The notes: generated by a model from the sequence alone, not told the origin. Positions 1-7,041 are shown, counted from the stretch's first letter. The stretch: DNA of 32,038 nucleotides from JAZOTK01 sp045534775 (GCA_045534775.1 JAZSKI010000003.1:1-32038); one strand, 5' to 3'. Numbers and translations are program-made.

Positions 1-163
1 TGCTTATGAGGAAATTTCCGAAGTACGAAAGAGGCTTGTGTCCTATATAAAAGACGATAAGCTGACAGTGACAGGTGCATTCCGTAATATTTATCTTGAA
101 GGACCTCCGCAGCATAAAGATAAAAGCAAATTCATCACACAGATTATTGCGATAATTGAATAA
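1..163 (+). CDS. MerR-family regulator, C-terminal effector-binding domain (partial)
   Basis: The reading frame is open from base 2 to a TAA at 161-163, giving the last 53 residues of a protein whose start lies outside the window. The segment resembles the end of a GyrI-like effector-binding domain, as found at the C-terminus of many MerR-type multidrug or small-molecule-sensing regulators. The telling pieces are GAFRNIYLEGPP followed by a lysine-rich turn and a final beta strand ending QIIAIIE. The DNA-binding part is not visible, so the MerR assignment is an inference from the C-terminal domain; a stand-alone GyrI-like or AraC-fused protein is possible. The gene is followed by about 270 bases without a recognisable gene. 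Confidence 0.55.
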   Translation, partial: AYEEISEVRKRLVSYIKDDKLTVTGAFRNIYLEGPPQHKDKSKFITQIIAIIE

Positions 164-430
164 AAAAGAATGAAGCCTCGGTTCTGCTGAAAAAGTTGGA
201 TAAGCGTTATCTGACAAAACTCGACAAGGCGAAAATTACAGGTATAAGCTTACTATACTGTGGCAATAATAGCTATTGGCTTTTACCGCAATACAGGATA
301 CGGCAATGCTGAAGAGCAACCGGAGCGGTATTGAGGATTTTGTACTGAAACGGGCGATTTTTAATCGCTCGTTTTGCCCCTTTCAGGGAAAACCAATGCG
401 TTAAACTTCGGGGTTCGGGGCAGAGCCCGT
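164..430. other. Intergenic remnant with two hairpins, no recognisable gene
   Basis: I see no supported gene here. A 32-codon ORF from 307 and a 47-codon open stretch from about 163 match nothing I recognise. Two small hairpins lie near the right side: GGCGATT-TTT-AATCGCT around 355-370 and GGGGC-AGA-GCCC around 418-428, the latter directly against the transposase stop codon. GC-rich hairpins of this kind commonly sit at the ends of mobilisation or replication genes, so this may be debris from another mobile element. Confidence 0.4.
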
Positions 431-1642
431 TTATGCTGTTCTTTCGTCATGCATGATTTCTAACTGACGTATAACAATATCCCGGTTTTTGTACCTCTGT
501 GTCCATTTCTTTGTGATGTTTTGTGATGCAAGATACAGCATCTTTTTTAATGATTCGTCATTCGGAAAAATAGATTTTGTTTTTGTTACTTTTCTGAATT
601 GTCTATTTAATCCTTCAATAATATTAGTTGTATATATTATCTTACGAATCTCAACCGGATATGCAAAGAATGTAGATAATATATCCCAATTATCTTCCCA
701 TGACTTTACTGCTGATGGATACTCTCTTTGCCATTTCTCTTTAAATTCAAGAAGCTTTTCAAGTGCAGCTTCTTCATTCAAGGCACCATAAACAAGCTTT
801 AAATCTGCTGCAAATTCTTTAATATGCTTGTATGAAACATACCTGCATGATGAACGTATTTGATGAATAATACATCTCTGTATTCCCGCAAATGGGTATA
901 CTGCATTAATAGCCTCTTTGAAACCTGAAAGCCCGTCTACACAGAACAAATCTACATTTTTGACACCTCTGCTCTTGAGTTCATACAATACCCCAAGCCA
1001 AAATTTGCTACTTTCATTTGCTCCAACTCATATACCTAAAATATCCTTGTAACCATCTGCGTTTACGCCGAGTACGACATAGGCAGCTTTACTGATGATC
1101 TGATGATTTTCACGTATCTTGTAATGGATGGCATCCATAAAGATAAATGGATAATATTCTTCAAGAGGACGGTTCTGCCATTCATTTACTTCAGGTAAAA
1201 TCTTCTCGCTGATTTTTGAAACAAGTTCAGATGATATATCAATATCATACAAATCTTTTATCTGTTCCTGAATATCACGTGTTGACATACCATGAGTATA
1301 AAGAGAAAGGATTTTTTCTTCCAATCCGTCCGCATTCCGTTGATATTTATCAATGATCTTTGGTTCATATTCACCGTTTCTGTCACGTGGTACAGAAATT
1401 TCAACCTCTCCAAGTTGTGTTTTGAGCTTGCGTTTTGTAGAGCCATTTCTGTAATTTTTCTTTTCATCATCTGATTCTGTACGAGTATGCTTGTCATAAC
1501 CTAACTGTTCATCAAGTTCGCATTGAAGCACCTCATTTAATACATCTGCAAACATAGTTTTGATGCTTTCCATAATATCGGTTGTGTTTTTGAATTTTTC
1601 GCTTTTTACATATTCTTTGATAAGTTCCTTTGGTATTTTCAT
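431..1642 (-). pseudogene. IS256-family (mutator-type) transposase, interrupted by one TGA
   Basis: Two blocks lie in the same frame and together make a 403-codon transposase of normal IS256-family length. They are separated only by a TGA at 1030-1028. The surrounding residues read DILGI-stop-VGANESSKFW, where family members carry Trp (TGG), so one G-to-A change explains the break. The DDE residues are all present: the first Asp in FIFMDAIHYK, the second in FCVDGLSGF, and the Glu in NIIEGLNRQF. The start is the ATG at 1642, with AAGGAGG upstream. Other genes here use TGA as stop and TGG for Trp, so genuine recoding is unlikely. The upstream block alone keeps only the first catalytic Asp, so the copy should be inactive unless the stop is suppressed. 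Confidence 0.9.
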
Positions 1643-1730
1643 GTTGAAAAACCTCCTTGATAAAAATTATTTCTACCATAATTTTCACCAAGGAGGTTTG
1701 TTTTTATACTATTTACACAACTTTTTCCGC
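431..1730 (-). mobile_element. IS256-family insertion sequence, degraded
   Basis: The element comprises the broken transposase plus an upstream end at about 1643-1730. That end, read on the minus strand, contains GTTGTGTAAATAGTATAAAA and an AAGGAGGT leader typical of IS256-type ends. A clear matching left terminal repeat was not found next to the transposase stop. The only partial match is GAAAAAGTTG at 189-198, against the inverse complement at about 1718-1727; this would put the left end some 240 bases beyond the stop. Boundaries are therefore uncertain. Confidence 0.55.
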
Positions 1731-1732
1731 AC

Positions 1733-1840
1733 CGTCGTACAATATGCTTCCCGATATATATTTTCTTTGGACTTCCCCTCACTATTATCGGTTTTGTAGG
1801 TGGCGGCAAACAAAAGAAATTAAATGTTTCAGTAGCTTAA
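1733..1840 (+). pseudogene. C-terminal fragment of a membrane protein gene, beside the IS end
   Basis: A frame open from the IS edge to a TAA at 1838-1840 gives a hydrophobic segment (ICFPIYIFFGLPLTIIGFVG) followed by a charged lysine-rich tail, like the last membrane helix and tail of a membrane protein. It has no start codon or ribosome binding site and directly abuts the presumed IS end. The likely reading is a host gene cut by the insertion, with its 5' part lost or outside the window. Family unknown; chance remains possible at this length. Confidence 0.3.
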
Positions 1841-1846
1841 TTACAT

Positions 1847-1890
1847 AAAGAATGGGTGATGCACTTTTGAAGTTGCATCACCCATTCTTT
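1847..1890 (-). terminator. 17-bp perfect inverted repeat at the end of the secreted-protein gene
   Basis: A 17-bp perfect stem (arms AAAGAATGGGTGATGCA at 1847-1863 and its complement at 1874-1890) has a 10-base loop. It overlaps the stop codon of the minus-strand gene at 1889. It is probably an intrinsic terminator or a 3' stabilising hairpin; the T-tract on the minus strand is weak. Confidence 0.6.
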
Positions 1891-2449
1891 ATTTGGCTAA
1901 AATAAGTTTTCTTGCAAGTATAAACAAACTGTTATCAACAGATGGAATGTCTCGGTATATCGGGTCTTTCATATATTCCACATCAGGGTTGAAGTTAGGA
2001 TTTACAGATTGATAAAGTTTTACACGAGCATCAAATTCCGCTTCAGCATAAGTGATTTTTCCGGATTTATAATCTTCGATTACGGGAGCGATGATAACTC
2101 TGACTTTTTCAAGATTATTTACATAAAAATCAGATCGCAAATACATATCCCGATATTGCCATATTGCATTATTGGCTATATCGACAAGCTCACCGTAGCT
2201 ATATCCATTTGTCTGACCATTCAGCCAAGCGTTGAAGAATATGAGGTTTGATTTTGCTCTTGCATCGGCATATCCCAAGCCATTCTGTACTTCGGATAAT
2301 ATATCTCCTATGAAACTTTCAACGACAATGATAGCTTCATTTGTGGCATTGCAGGGTGCCGATTCTCTCGGCACCTCTGCTGCACTTGCGGAGAAAGAAC
2401 TTATTATAATTGATACAATTGATATGATGGATATGATTGATCTTTTCAT
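1889..2449 (-). CDS. Secreted protein of unknown function
   Basis: The 186-residue product starts at the ATG at 2449, preceded by GGAGG nine bases upstream; longer in-frame starts lack such a site. It opens with a signal peptide: MKR, then a hydrophobic run of Ile and Ser, then SASAAE, with likely cleavage after residue 22 or 23. The mature part is mostly helical and acidic with several Tyr and Trp, and I recognise no domain. It lacks a lipobox, so it is probably secreted rather than lipid-anchored. Its ribosome binding site lies inside the upstream TnpV remnant, and a strong hairpin follows its stop codon. The location between an IS and a TnpV remnant suggests cargo or passenger status, but that is inference. 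Confidence 0.65.
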   Translation of the reverse strand: MKRSIISIISIVSIIISSFSASAAEVPRESAPCNATNEAIIVVESFIGDILSEVQNGLGYADARAKSNLIFFNAWLNGQTNGYSYGELVDIANNAIWQYRDMYLRSDFYVNNLEKVRVIIAPVIEDYKSGKITYAEAEFDARVKLYQSVNPNFNPDVEYMKDPIYRDIPSVDNSLFILARKLILAK

Positions 2450-2450
2450 T

Positions 2451-2615
2451 TCATTGTACCTCCATAGAACATACAAAATCTCGTAATACAATTTCTTCTG
2501 CTGAGTGGCGAATGTTATTCATAGCACCAACCCAAGCCATTTGGTATTTTGCTTTGAGTTCTTCAGTAATACCTTGCTTGACCGCCATATCCTTTATAAA
2601 TGAATTATATCTGAA
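2451..2615 (-). pseudogene. TnpV-like protein, C-terminal remnant
   Basis: The last ~55 codons before a TGA at 2453-2451 match the conserved C-terminus of TnpV, the small accessory protein carried by clostridial transposons of the Tn4451 type and many conjugative elements. Key stretches are VKQGITEELKAKYQMAWVGA and MNNIRHSAEEIVLRDFV. Family members are usually 110-130 residues; here the N-terminal half is missing. Its place is taken by the 3' end of the fucosidase gene in another frame, so the two overlap at 2605-2615. It cannot be told from sequence whether the remaining piece is translated from an internal ATG at 2588. Confidence 0.7.
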
Positions 2616-4026
2616 TTGTTTTATCTTCGGTATAACCGTCATTGATGTGGGAATAGCCGATACAAAAACGGAAAGAAGGTGTATCGTCAAATTCCATGGC
2701 AATAACAGCAATTCCCAAAATCTCATCGGGAGAATGTGACGGAAGATTTTTTAAAATAATTCTGTAGTTTTCTTCATCAAAATCAAAATCAATGTCTTGA
2801 TTGGTATCTGCAAAATAAACTCTTGCAGGTTTACTTTTATATCCGCAAATATTATATATAGCGGTTTTTGGCCAGATATGATTCCAGATGTATACAGTAT
2901 TTCCTTTTGCGGAAACATTGGATAACATATCAGAACCGTATTCGCCGTAGCAATTGAGCCCTACCAATCCGCGGCAAGCTTTTTGGTCGTTTCCGTAAAT
3001 AACAGATTGATATTTTTTAATCCACAAGCCCAGCTTATTGAGAGTATCTTTTTCGTAATCTGCTACTGTGCCGTCAGGTCTCGGACCTATATTGAGCAAT
3101 ATATTACCCCGGTTGCAGCAGGCATAAGCAAGCCTTTTCACCAGCATCTGAGGGGTGTACGCATAACTTTTAGCCTGTTCTTCGTCTATGTAACCCCAGC
3201 TCATTGTGTTAAAAGTAAAGCAGGCTTCCCAATCTTCGGAATTATTTGACATAACTTCCTCGTGTGTTGTAAAGTCGGAGAACAGTCTGCCTCTGTCATT
3301 TATAATAATATCAGGCTGAAGAGCACGAAGTTTCTGGTCACGTTGCAGAGTGTTCCAACCGTCGGCAGATTCGTTCGGATACGGCATATCATACCACAGA
3401 ACATCTATTTTTCCGTAATTTGAAAGCAGCTCGGTATTTAATTTTTCAATATAATCAAGGAATCTCATTCGTGCCTCGGGATCAAAATCCATACGCTTGG
3501 CATCGGGATGCCGCCAATCCATAAGCGATGAGTAAAATCCGATTTTCATATCGTGCTTTCGGCAGGCATCTGTAAATTCTCTGACAATATCTCTTTTACA
3601 GCCGTAGTTACAAGAGTTAAACGGGTTGGTTTTTGAATCCCACAGAGAAAATCCGTCATGATGTCTTGTAGTAAGTACGGCATATTTTGCACCGGCAGGT
3701 TTAGCTGTTAAAACCCATTCTTCGGCGGCGTTTTCAGCAGGCATAAAGCTGTCGGCAAGCTTTTCATATTCGGCGGGAGGAATGCCGTCCCGTGCCAGAG
3801 TCCATTCGCCGCAACCGGTTAAAGAATATAATCCAAAATGGATAAAAAGTCCGAACCGGGCATCTCTCCACCAGGACATTCTCTCAGCTGCGGTATTTTC
3901 AAGTACAGCCCTGTACTCAACGGAAGATAATAAATCTCCGCTGAGAATGCGGTTTTTTAATGTGTGAAAAGTATGGTCTTTAAGCTTTTCTTTTAGTTGC
4001 AGGTATTCTTTGTTTGTAATAAGCAT
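2605..4026 (-). CDS. Alpha-L-fucosidase, glycoside hydrolase family 29
   Basis: This 473-residue enzyme hydrolyses terminal alpha-L-fucose from glycans such as mucin or human milk oligosaccharides. The (beta/alpha)8 catalytic domain spans about 45-345. Visible GH29 motifs are WWRDARFGLFIHFGLYS near 52-68, TTRHHDGFSLWDS near 119-131, and VLWYDMPYP, whose Asp213 is the expected nucleophile. The acid/base is probably a Glu in THEEVMS (about 256-257). GNILLNIGPRPDG marks the barrel end, and a short beta-sandwich tail follows. There is no signal peptide, so it is probably cytoplasmic and acts on imported fuco-oligosaccharides. GGGGG precedes the start. The last dozen residues run into TnpV-derived DNA, so the natural C-terminus may have been replaced. 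The gene is divergent from an AraC regulator. Confidence 0.93.
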   Translation of the reverse strand: MLITNKEYLQLKEKLKDHTFHTLKNRILSGDLLSSVEYRAVLENTAAERMSWWRDARFGLFIHFGLYSLTGCGEWTLARDGIPPAEYEKLADSFMPAENAAEEWVLTAKPAGAKYAVLTTRHHDGFSLWDSKTNPFNSCNYGCKRDIVREFTDACRKHDMKIGFYSSLMDWRHPDAKRMDFDPEARMRFLDYIEKLNTELLSNYGKIDVLWYDMPYPNESADGWNTLQRDQKLRALQPDIIINDRGRLFSDFTTHEEVMSNNSEDWEACFTFNTMSWGYIDEEQAKSYAYTPQMLVKRLAYACCNRGNILLNIGPRPDGTVADYEKDTLNKLGLWIKKYQSVIYGNDQKACRGLVGLNCYGEYGSDMLSNVSAKGNTVYIWNHIWPKTAIYNICGYKSKPARVYFADTNQDIDFDFDEENYRIILKNLPSHSPDEILGIAVIAMEFDDTPSFRFCIGYSHINDGYTEDKTIQI

Positions 4027-4040
4027 TTAAATATTCCCCC

Positions 4041-4068
4041 TTGACTTTTTTAAAAAAAGAGTTATAAT
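4041..4068 (+). promoter_or_regulatory. Sigma-A promoter of the AraC-type gene
   Basis: TTGACT at 4041-4046 and TATAAT at 4063-4068 are 16 bases apart, about 85 bases before the regulator start. Confidence 0.7.
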
Positions 4069-4089
4069 GAATATATATTTACTGCTTTT

Positions 4090-4118
4090 ATTGTACCAAT
4101 AAAGCTTTGTAATGTAAA
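4090..4118 (-). promoter_or_regulatory. Sigma-A promoter of the fucosidase gene
   Basis: On the minus strand TTTACA (4118-4113) and TACAAT (4095-4090) are 17 bases apart. The promoter faces away from the AraC promoter, so both lie within about 80 bases and could share one regulator-binding region. Confidence 0.6.
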
Positions 4119-4152
4119 TATAATAAACGATATTAAATATGGAGTTTACGAT

Positions 4153-4962
4153 ATGAAAATTATAGATGCACGGCATCTGCCTTCGTTTGAAATTAACCCT
4201 GTTGTTGAAGGGACGGCTGTTTTGGATGATGAGTGGAAAGAGACAAATGTAAAAAGCCCGTTTTCCAGACTTTATTATATAAAAAAGGGGACGGCTTATA
4301 TTTTATGCAACGGGAAGGAGTATAGGGTAACTGCCGGTAACGTATGCCTCATTCCGGCAGAAACCGAATTTTCGTATAAAGGTGTCAGTTATGATGTGAT
4401 TGAAAAACGATTTTTTCACATTTCAATCCCGACAACGGAGCATTTTGATTTACTTTCGGGTATTAACGGAATTTATGTGATATCAATAAAGGAAGCGAAG
4501 GCTGAACAGATATTTGATTTGCAGGCAAAGAATAACTATGCGTATTTGATGGAGTTAAAAAGTATTATATACAGTACGGTTGTTGCTTTTGTAAAAAGAT
4601 ATAATTTCTGCGACATTTTAATCGGTGAATATTCCGGTACAGTAAAGCAAGCTATGGAATACATACAGCGGAACCTTAAAGCAAGCCTTACATTAAAAGA
4701 AATTTCAGATGCGGTATTTATATCGGAAAGCAATTTAAGGAAGCAATTCAGACTTGAATTGGGGACTTCTGTAGGGAGATACATAGACAGTCTTATTTTA
4801 AATAAGGCGAAAAGTATGTTAATACACAAAAATTATTCGATTAAAAAAATAAGCGATGAGCTTGGATACGGAGAACAATTTTATTTTGCCAGACGATTTA
4901 AAGAAATGACGGGTAAAACACCTTCGCAGTACCGCAGGGAAAATAAAGATTTTATGTTATAA
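4153..4962 (+). CDS. AraC-family transcriptional regulator
   Basis: The 269-residue protein has an N-terminal cupin-like sensing domain (about 15-140, with KKGTAYILCNGKEYRVTAGN and the LIPAETEFSYK strand pair). A C-terminal AraC DNA-binding domain with two helix-turn-helix motifs spans about 160-265. The first helix-turn-helix is LTLKEISDAVFISESNLRKQ; the second contains KKISDELGYGEQFYFARRF and ends with the signature GKTPSQYRR. The start has GGAG eight bases upstream. It is divergent from the fucosidase gene, and in such layouts the regulator usually controls the neighbouring glycosidase in response to a sugar. Fucose or a fuco-oligosaccharide as ligand is inferred from context only. Confidence 0.9.
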   Translation: MKIIDARHLPSFEINPVVEGTAVLDDEWKETNVKSPFSRLYYIKKGTAYILCNGKEYRVTAGNVCLIPAETEFSYKGVSYDVIEKRFFHISIPTTEHFDLLSGINGIYVISIKEAKAEQIFDLQAKNNYAYLMELKSIIYSTVVAFVKRYNFCDILIGEYSGTVKQAMEYIQRNLKASLTLKEISDAVFISESNLRKQFRLELGTSVGRYIDSLILNKAKSMLIHKNYSIKKISDELGYGEQFYFARRFKEMTGKTPSQYRRENKDFML

Positions 4963-4985
4963 TCGGAACAGAAAGGAAATAAGCT

Positions 4986-5209
4986 ATGGTAAAAAAACAA
5001 AAATAATATTTGATATGGACGGTGTGCTCACAAGCGAGCAGGTGTACCGGAACTGTGCGGCATTTACCGTTTATGAAACGACTGTCAGCCGCAGGTATTT
5101 CGGAAAAACGGAAATTGATGTTGACTGGGTAGCTGAAAATGTTGCACAAATCCGCCGAAAAATCTTCTGTGACGATAAAATAATAATGCTACTTAAAAAT
5201 ATGGGATAG
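4986..5209 (+). pseudogene. HAD-family phosphatase, N-terminal fragment with frameshift
   Basis: An ATG at 4986 with AAGGAA upstream begins a product that stops after six codons. One extra A in the seven-A run at 4991-4997 would join it to the frame KTKIIFDMDGVLTSEQ, which is HAD motif I with the nucleophilic Asp and the acid/base Asp in DMDGVL. The frame then runs only to a TAG at 5207-5209, leaving about 70 residues, whereas HAD phosphatases are usually over 200. The cap and remaining catalytic motifs are missing. It is a decayed gene, probably once co-transcribed with the AraC regulator 23 bases upstream. An indel in a homopolymer could also be a sequencing error, but the truncation remains. 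Confidence 0.7.
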
Positions 5210-5429
5210 CTTGCTGATTGAAGCACTTAAAAACACACATAATAATACCAAATAACAATAGGTGCACCCGTAAATCCCGTAGTTATACGGATTTTACGGA
5301 TTTATCGAACACGGTACAACTAGTCTGAGAAAAAGAAATACGGGTTATACAAAAAAGGATAAGCAATATGACAGAAAAAACCACTTTTCGCATATATTGT
5401 ACTAATATAGAAGAAAAGGAAGTGCTGGT

Positions 5430-6119
5430 ATGGCTGAAATTATAGCCTTATGCGTTGCCGTAGCGTTTAATGTGTGGTTTTTTATCGGGTACCTCGGAAA
5501 CGGAAACGCTTTTCCGAAACCGCTGACCGCCGAGGAAGAGGAAGAATATATTAAAAAAATGCACGAAGGAGACGAGAAGGCACGGCAGATTTTAATTGAA
5601 CGGAATTTAAGATTGGTGGCTCACGTGGCAAAAAAATATACCAATCCGGGGATGGAGACGGACGACCTGATTTCAATCGGAACAATCGGACTCATAAAAG
5701 GAGTTACAAGCTATAACGGAGGTAAGGGAACAAGGCTTGCCACCTATGTGGCGAGGTGTATAGAAAATGAAATTCTCATGAGTATAAGGAGCAGTAAAAA
5801 AATCCGGAAAGAAGTATCGGTCAATGAAATTATAGGTACAGATAAAGAAGGAAACAACATCACCCTGATGGATGTCATTGAAGATGATGATAAGCTTATT
5901 GAAGATAAGGTGGAGACAAAGCTGCAGATTTCAAGATTATATGCCAAAATGAAAGAGGTGTTAGACCCGCGGGAAATCGAGATTTTAACATGGCGGTACG
6001 GCCTTAATAATCGGGAAGAGAGGTCACAGCATGTTATTGCAAAAAGTCTTGGTATATCCAGGTCGTATGTATCGAGAATAGAGAAAAAAGCGTTGCAGAA
6101 GCTGAAAGAAATAATGTAA
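5430..6119 (+). CDS. sigK: Sporulation RNA polymerase sigma factor, sigma-K type
   Basis: The 229-residue product is a late mother-cell sigma factor, which directs transcription of coat and mother-cell lysis genes. It opens with a hydrophobic pro-sequence of about 20 residues, then NAFPKPLTAEEEEEYIKKM, matching the start of mature sigma-K. Region 2 includes IERNLRLVAHVAKKY and the signature DDLISIGTIGLIKG, followed by LATYVARCIENEILM. Region 4 ends with SLGISRSYVSRIEKKALQKL. The frame is intact through ENEILM, the point at which a skin element splits sigK in some species, so none is present here. Sigma-E is the close alternative, but the FPKPL start and EGNNITLMDVIEDDD favour sigma-K. AAGGAAG precedes the ATG. 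Processing by a SpoIVFB-type protease is expected from the family. Confidence 0.88.
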   Translation: MAEIIALCVAVAFNVWFFIGYLGNGNAFPKPLTAEEEEEYIKKMHEGDEKARQILIERNLRLVAHVAKKYTNPGMETDDLISIGTIGLIKGVTSYNGGKGTRLATYVARCIENEILMSIRSSKKIRKEVSVNEIIGTDKEGNNITLMDVIEDDDKLIEDKVETKLQISRLYAKMKEVLDPREIEILTWRYGLNNREERSQHVIAKSLGISRSYVSRIEKKALQKLKEIM

Positions 6120-6132
6120 GGAAAATAATGTA

Positions 6133-6165
6133 AGCAGTAAAGGTGGTTTTGGCACCTTTACTGCT
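6133..6165. terminator. Bidirectional terminator between sigK and the iron regulator
   Basis: A 13-bp perfect stem (AGCAGTAAAGGTG and its complement) has a 7-base loop and lies between two converging genes, with T-rich flanks on both sides. Confidence 0.7.
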
Positions 6166-6175
6166 TTGATAGCTT

Positions 6176-6538
6176 TTATTCAAACATTTCTATATGTTTT
6201 TTCATTGCTTTAAAGGATTTGTCGCTTATTACGTGTTCCATACGGCAGGCATCCTCTACGGCAGTTTTTTCATCAACACCGAGAGAAACCAGCAGCTGCG
6301 TCAAAATGGTATGCCGCTCAAATATGCTTTCGGCAGTCTGCCTGCCTGAATCAGTCAGAGAGATACAGCCATTATCGTCTACGGTAATATATCCGTCTTT
6401 TTTTAAAAGCCCGATGGCACGGCTGATGCTGGGCTTTGAATAATTCATATATTCAGCCACATCTATAGAACGGACGGACGGATTCGCCTGACACAAAACA
6501 TAGATGGACTCTAAATACATTTCTCCCGATTCCTTCAT
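6176..6538 (-). CDS. DtxR-family iron-dependent transcriptional repressor
   Basis: The chosen start at 6538 gives 120 residues; the longer ORF has no better ribosome binding site, and GGGAG lies 11 bases upstream of this ATG. An N-terminal winged helix (about 1-62, with SKPSISRAIGLLKKDGYITV) is followed by the metal-binding and dimerisation domain. Putative metal ligands are Met7, His76, Cys98, Glu101 and His102 (DACRMEHVISD). This is the Met/Cys pattern of iron-sensing DtxR/IdeR rather than the Asp/Glu pattern of manganese-sensing MntR. No SH3 domain is present, as in MntR-sized members. The gene is divergent from feoAB, whose leader carries dyads suited to this regulator. The expected role is repression of ferrous iron uptake when iron is sufficient. 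Confidence 0.85.
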   Translation of the reverse strand: MKESGEMYLESIYVLCQANPSVRSIDVAEYMNYSKPSISRAIGLLKKDGYITVDDNGCISLTDSGRQTAESIFERHTILTQLLVSLGVDEKTAVEDACRMEHVISDKSFKAMKKHIEMFE

Positions 6539-6563
6539 AGTAAACTCATCTCCCTTCCATAAT

Positions 6564-6592
6564 ATTTTACCACAAAACATACAAAAAATCAA
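6564..6592 (-). promoter_or_regulatory. Sigma-A promoter of the DtxR-type gene
   Basis: On the minus strand TTGATT (6592-6587) and TAAAAT (6569-6564) are 17 bases apart, 26 bases before the chosen start. No GTTAG dyad overlaps it. Confidence 0.6.
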
Positions 6593-6620
6593 GTATTTGA
6601 AAAAAATTCCAAAAAAATAC

Positions 6621-6649
6621 TTGACAGACGGGAAAAAATATGCTATACT
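6621..6649 (+). promoter_or_regulatory. Sigma-A promoter of the feoA-feoB operon
   Basis: TTGACA (6621-6626) and TATACT (6644-6649) are 17 bases apart. The dyad at 6655-6676 covers the expected transcription start. Confidence 0.8.
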
Positions 6650-6654
6650 ATTCC

Positions 6655-6676
6655 ATAGTTAGCAGAGGCTAACTAT
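6655..6676. promoter_or_regulatory. Iron-regulator operator 1
   Basis: Perfect dyad ATAGTTAGC-N4-GCTAACTAT with 9-bp arms, just downstream of the -10 box and over the expected transcription start. Bound DtxR-type repressor would block initiation here. Binding is inferred from position and the divergent regulator gene. Confidence 0.7.
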
Positions 6677-6691
6677 AATTTACAGAGGGTG

Positions 6692-6707
6692 GTTAGCGGT
6701 GGCTAAC
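6692..6707. promoter_or_regulatory. Iron-regulator operator 2
   Basis: Dyad GTTAGC-N4-GCTAAC with the same arm sequence and spacing as operator 1, 37 bases downstream (dyad start to start), in the untranslated leader just before the feoA ribosome binding site. Confidence 0.65.
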
Positions 6708-6726
6708 TATAAAAGGAGGTGAAGCT

Positions 6727-6939
6727 ATGACTCTGAAGGAAGCAAGGGAAGGTGAGGAATATATAATCCGAGGCGTTGAAACCGATGACGAAGAATTAAA
6801 CTCTTTCTTATTCTCTCTCGGCTGCTATTCAGGTGAAGCAATTACTGTAATTGCATTTAGAAAAGGCGGCTGTACCGTTTCAATTAAAGACGGAAGGTAT
6901 AATATAGATAATCAGTTGGCAGAGGCTATAATTGTTTAA
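6727..6939 (+). CDS. feoA: FeoA, ferrous iron transport accessory protein
   Basis: The 70-residue product is a small SH3-like beta-barrel protein. It starts LKEAREGEEYIIRGVE, continues through LFSLGCYSGEAITVIAFRKG and ends with QLAEAIIV, the usual FeoA pattern and length. FeoA is cytoplasmic and is thought to support transport by the FeoB membrane protein. A strong AGGAGGTG site precedes the ATG. The gene sits behind the iron-responsive promoter and two dyads, and is followed after 102 bases by feoB. That gap contains a third dyad and a small GCTT-N3-AAGC hairpin with a T-run, which might act as an attenuator. Confidence 0.92.
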   Translation: MTLKEAREGEEYIIRGVETDDEELNSFLFSLGCYSGEAITVIAFRKGGCTVSIKDGRYNIDNQLAEAIIV

Positions 6940-6972
6940 TATAGCTTCTTAAGCCTTATTTTTTTGATAAGT

Positions 6973-6990
6973 AGTTAGCCACAACTAACT
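6973..6990. promoter_or_regulatory. Iron-regulator operator 3, between feoA and feoB
   Basis: AGTTAG-N6-CTAACT has the same outer half-sites and centre spacing as the two dyads upstream of feoA. It lies 34 bases after the feoA stop. Two overlapping TATAAT motifs follow at 6997-7007 but have no good -35, so a separate regulated feoB promoter is only a possibility. Confidence 0.55.
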
Positions 6991-7041
6991 CAAATATATA
7001 ATATAATCCGGTAAGGATTTGATAATAAGGAGGAATATATC

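Noticed and set aside
186..204. Left terminal inverted repeat of the IS256 element
   Set aside because: 15 of 19 bases match the inverse of 1712-1730, but the match falls apart beyond the GAAAAAGTTG core and lies about 240 bases past the transposase stop, too far for confidence.
1028..1642. TGA read as Trp (alternative genetic code) in the transposase
   Set aside because: Genes around it use TGG for Trp, and several (for example those ending at 24918, 25553, 28197 and 28732) stop at TGA in tight overlaps with the next start, so TGA is a normal stop here.
2451..2726. Full 91-codon ORF as an intact gene
   Set aside because: Only its C-terminal ~55 codons resemble TnpV; the upstream part is the fucosidase 3' end read in another frame.
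5272..5294. Terminator after the HAD fragment
   Set aside because: AAATCC(C)GTA/TACGGATTT forms a small bulged hairpin, but no T-run follows, so function is unclear.
5380..5400. Sporulation sigma-E promoter before sigK (CATATATTG)
   Set aside because: The -10-like element has no matching -35 at the right distance; expected biologically but not shown by the sequence.
6941..6967. Terminator between feoA and feoB
   Set aside because: GCTT-N3-AAGC is only 4 bp and gives a weak stem despite the T-run; it would at most attenuate.
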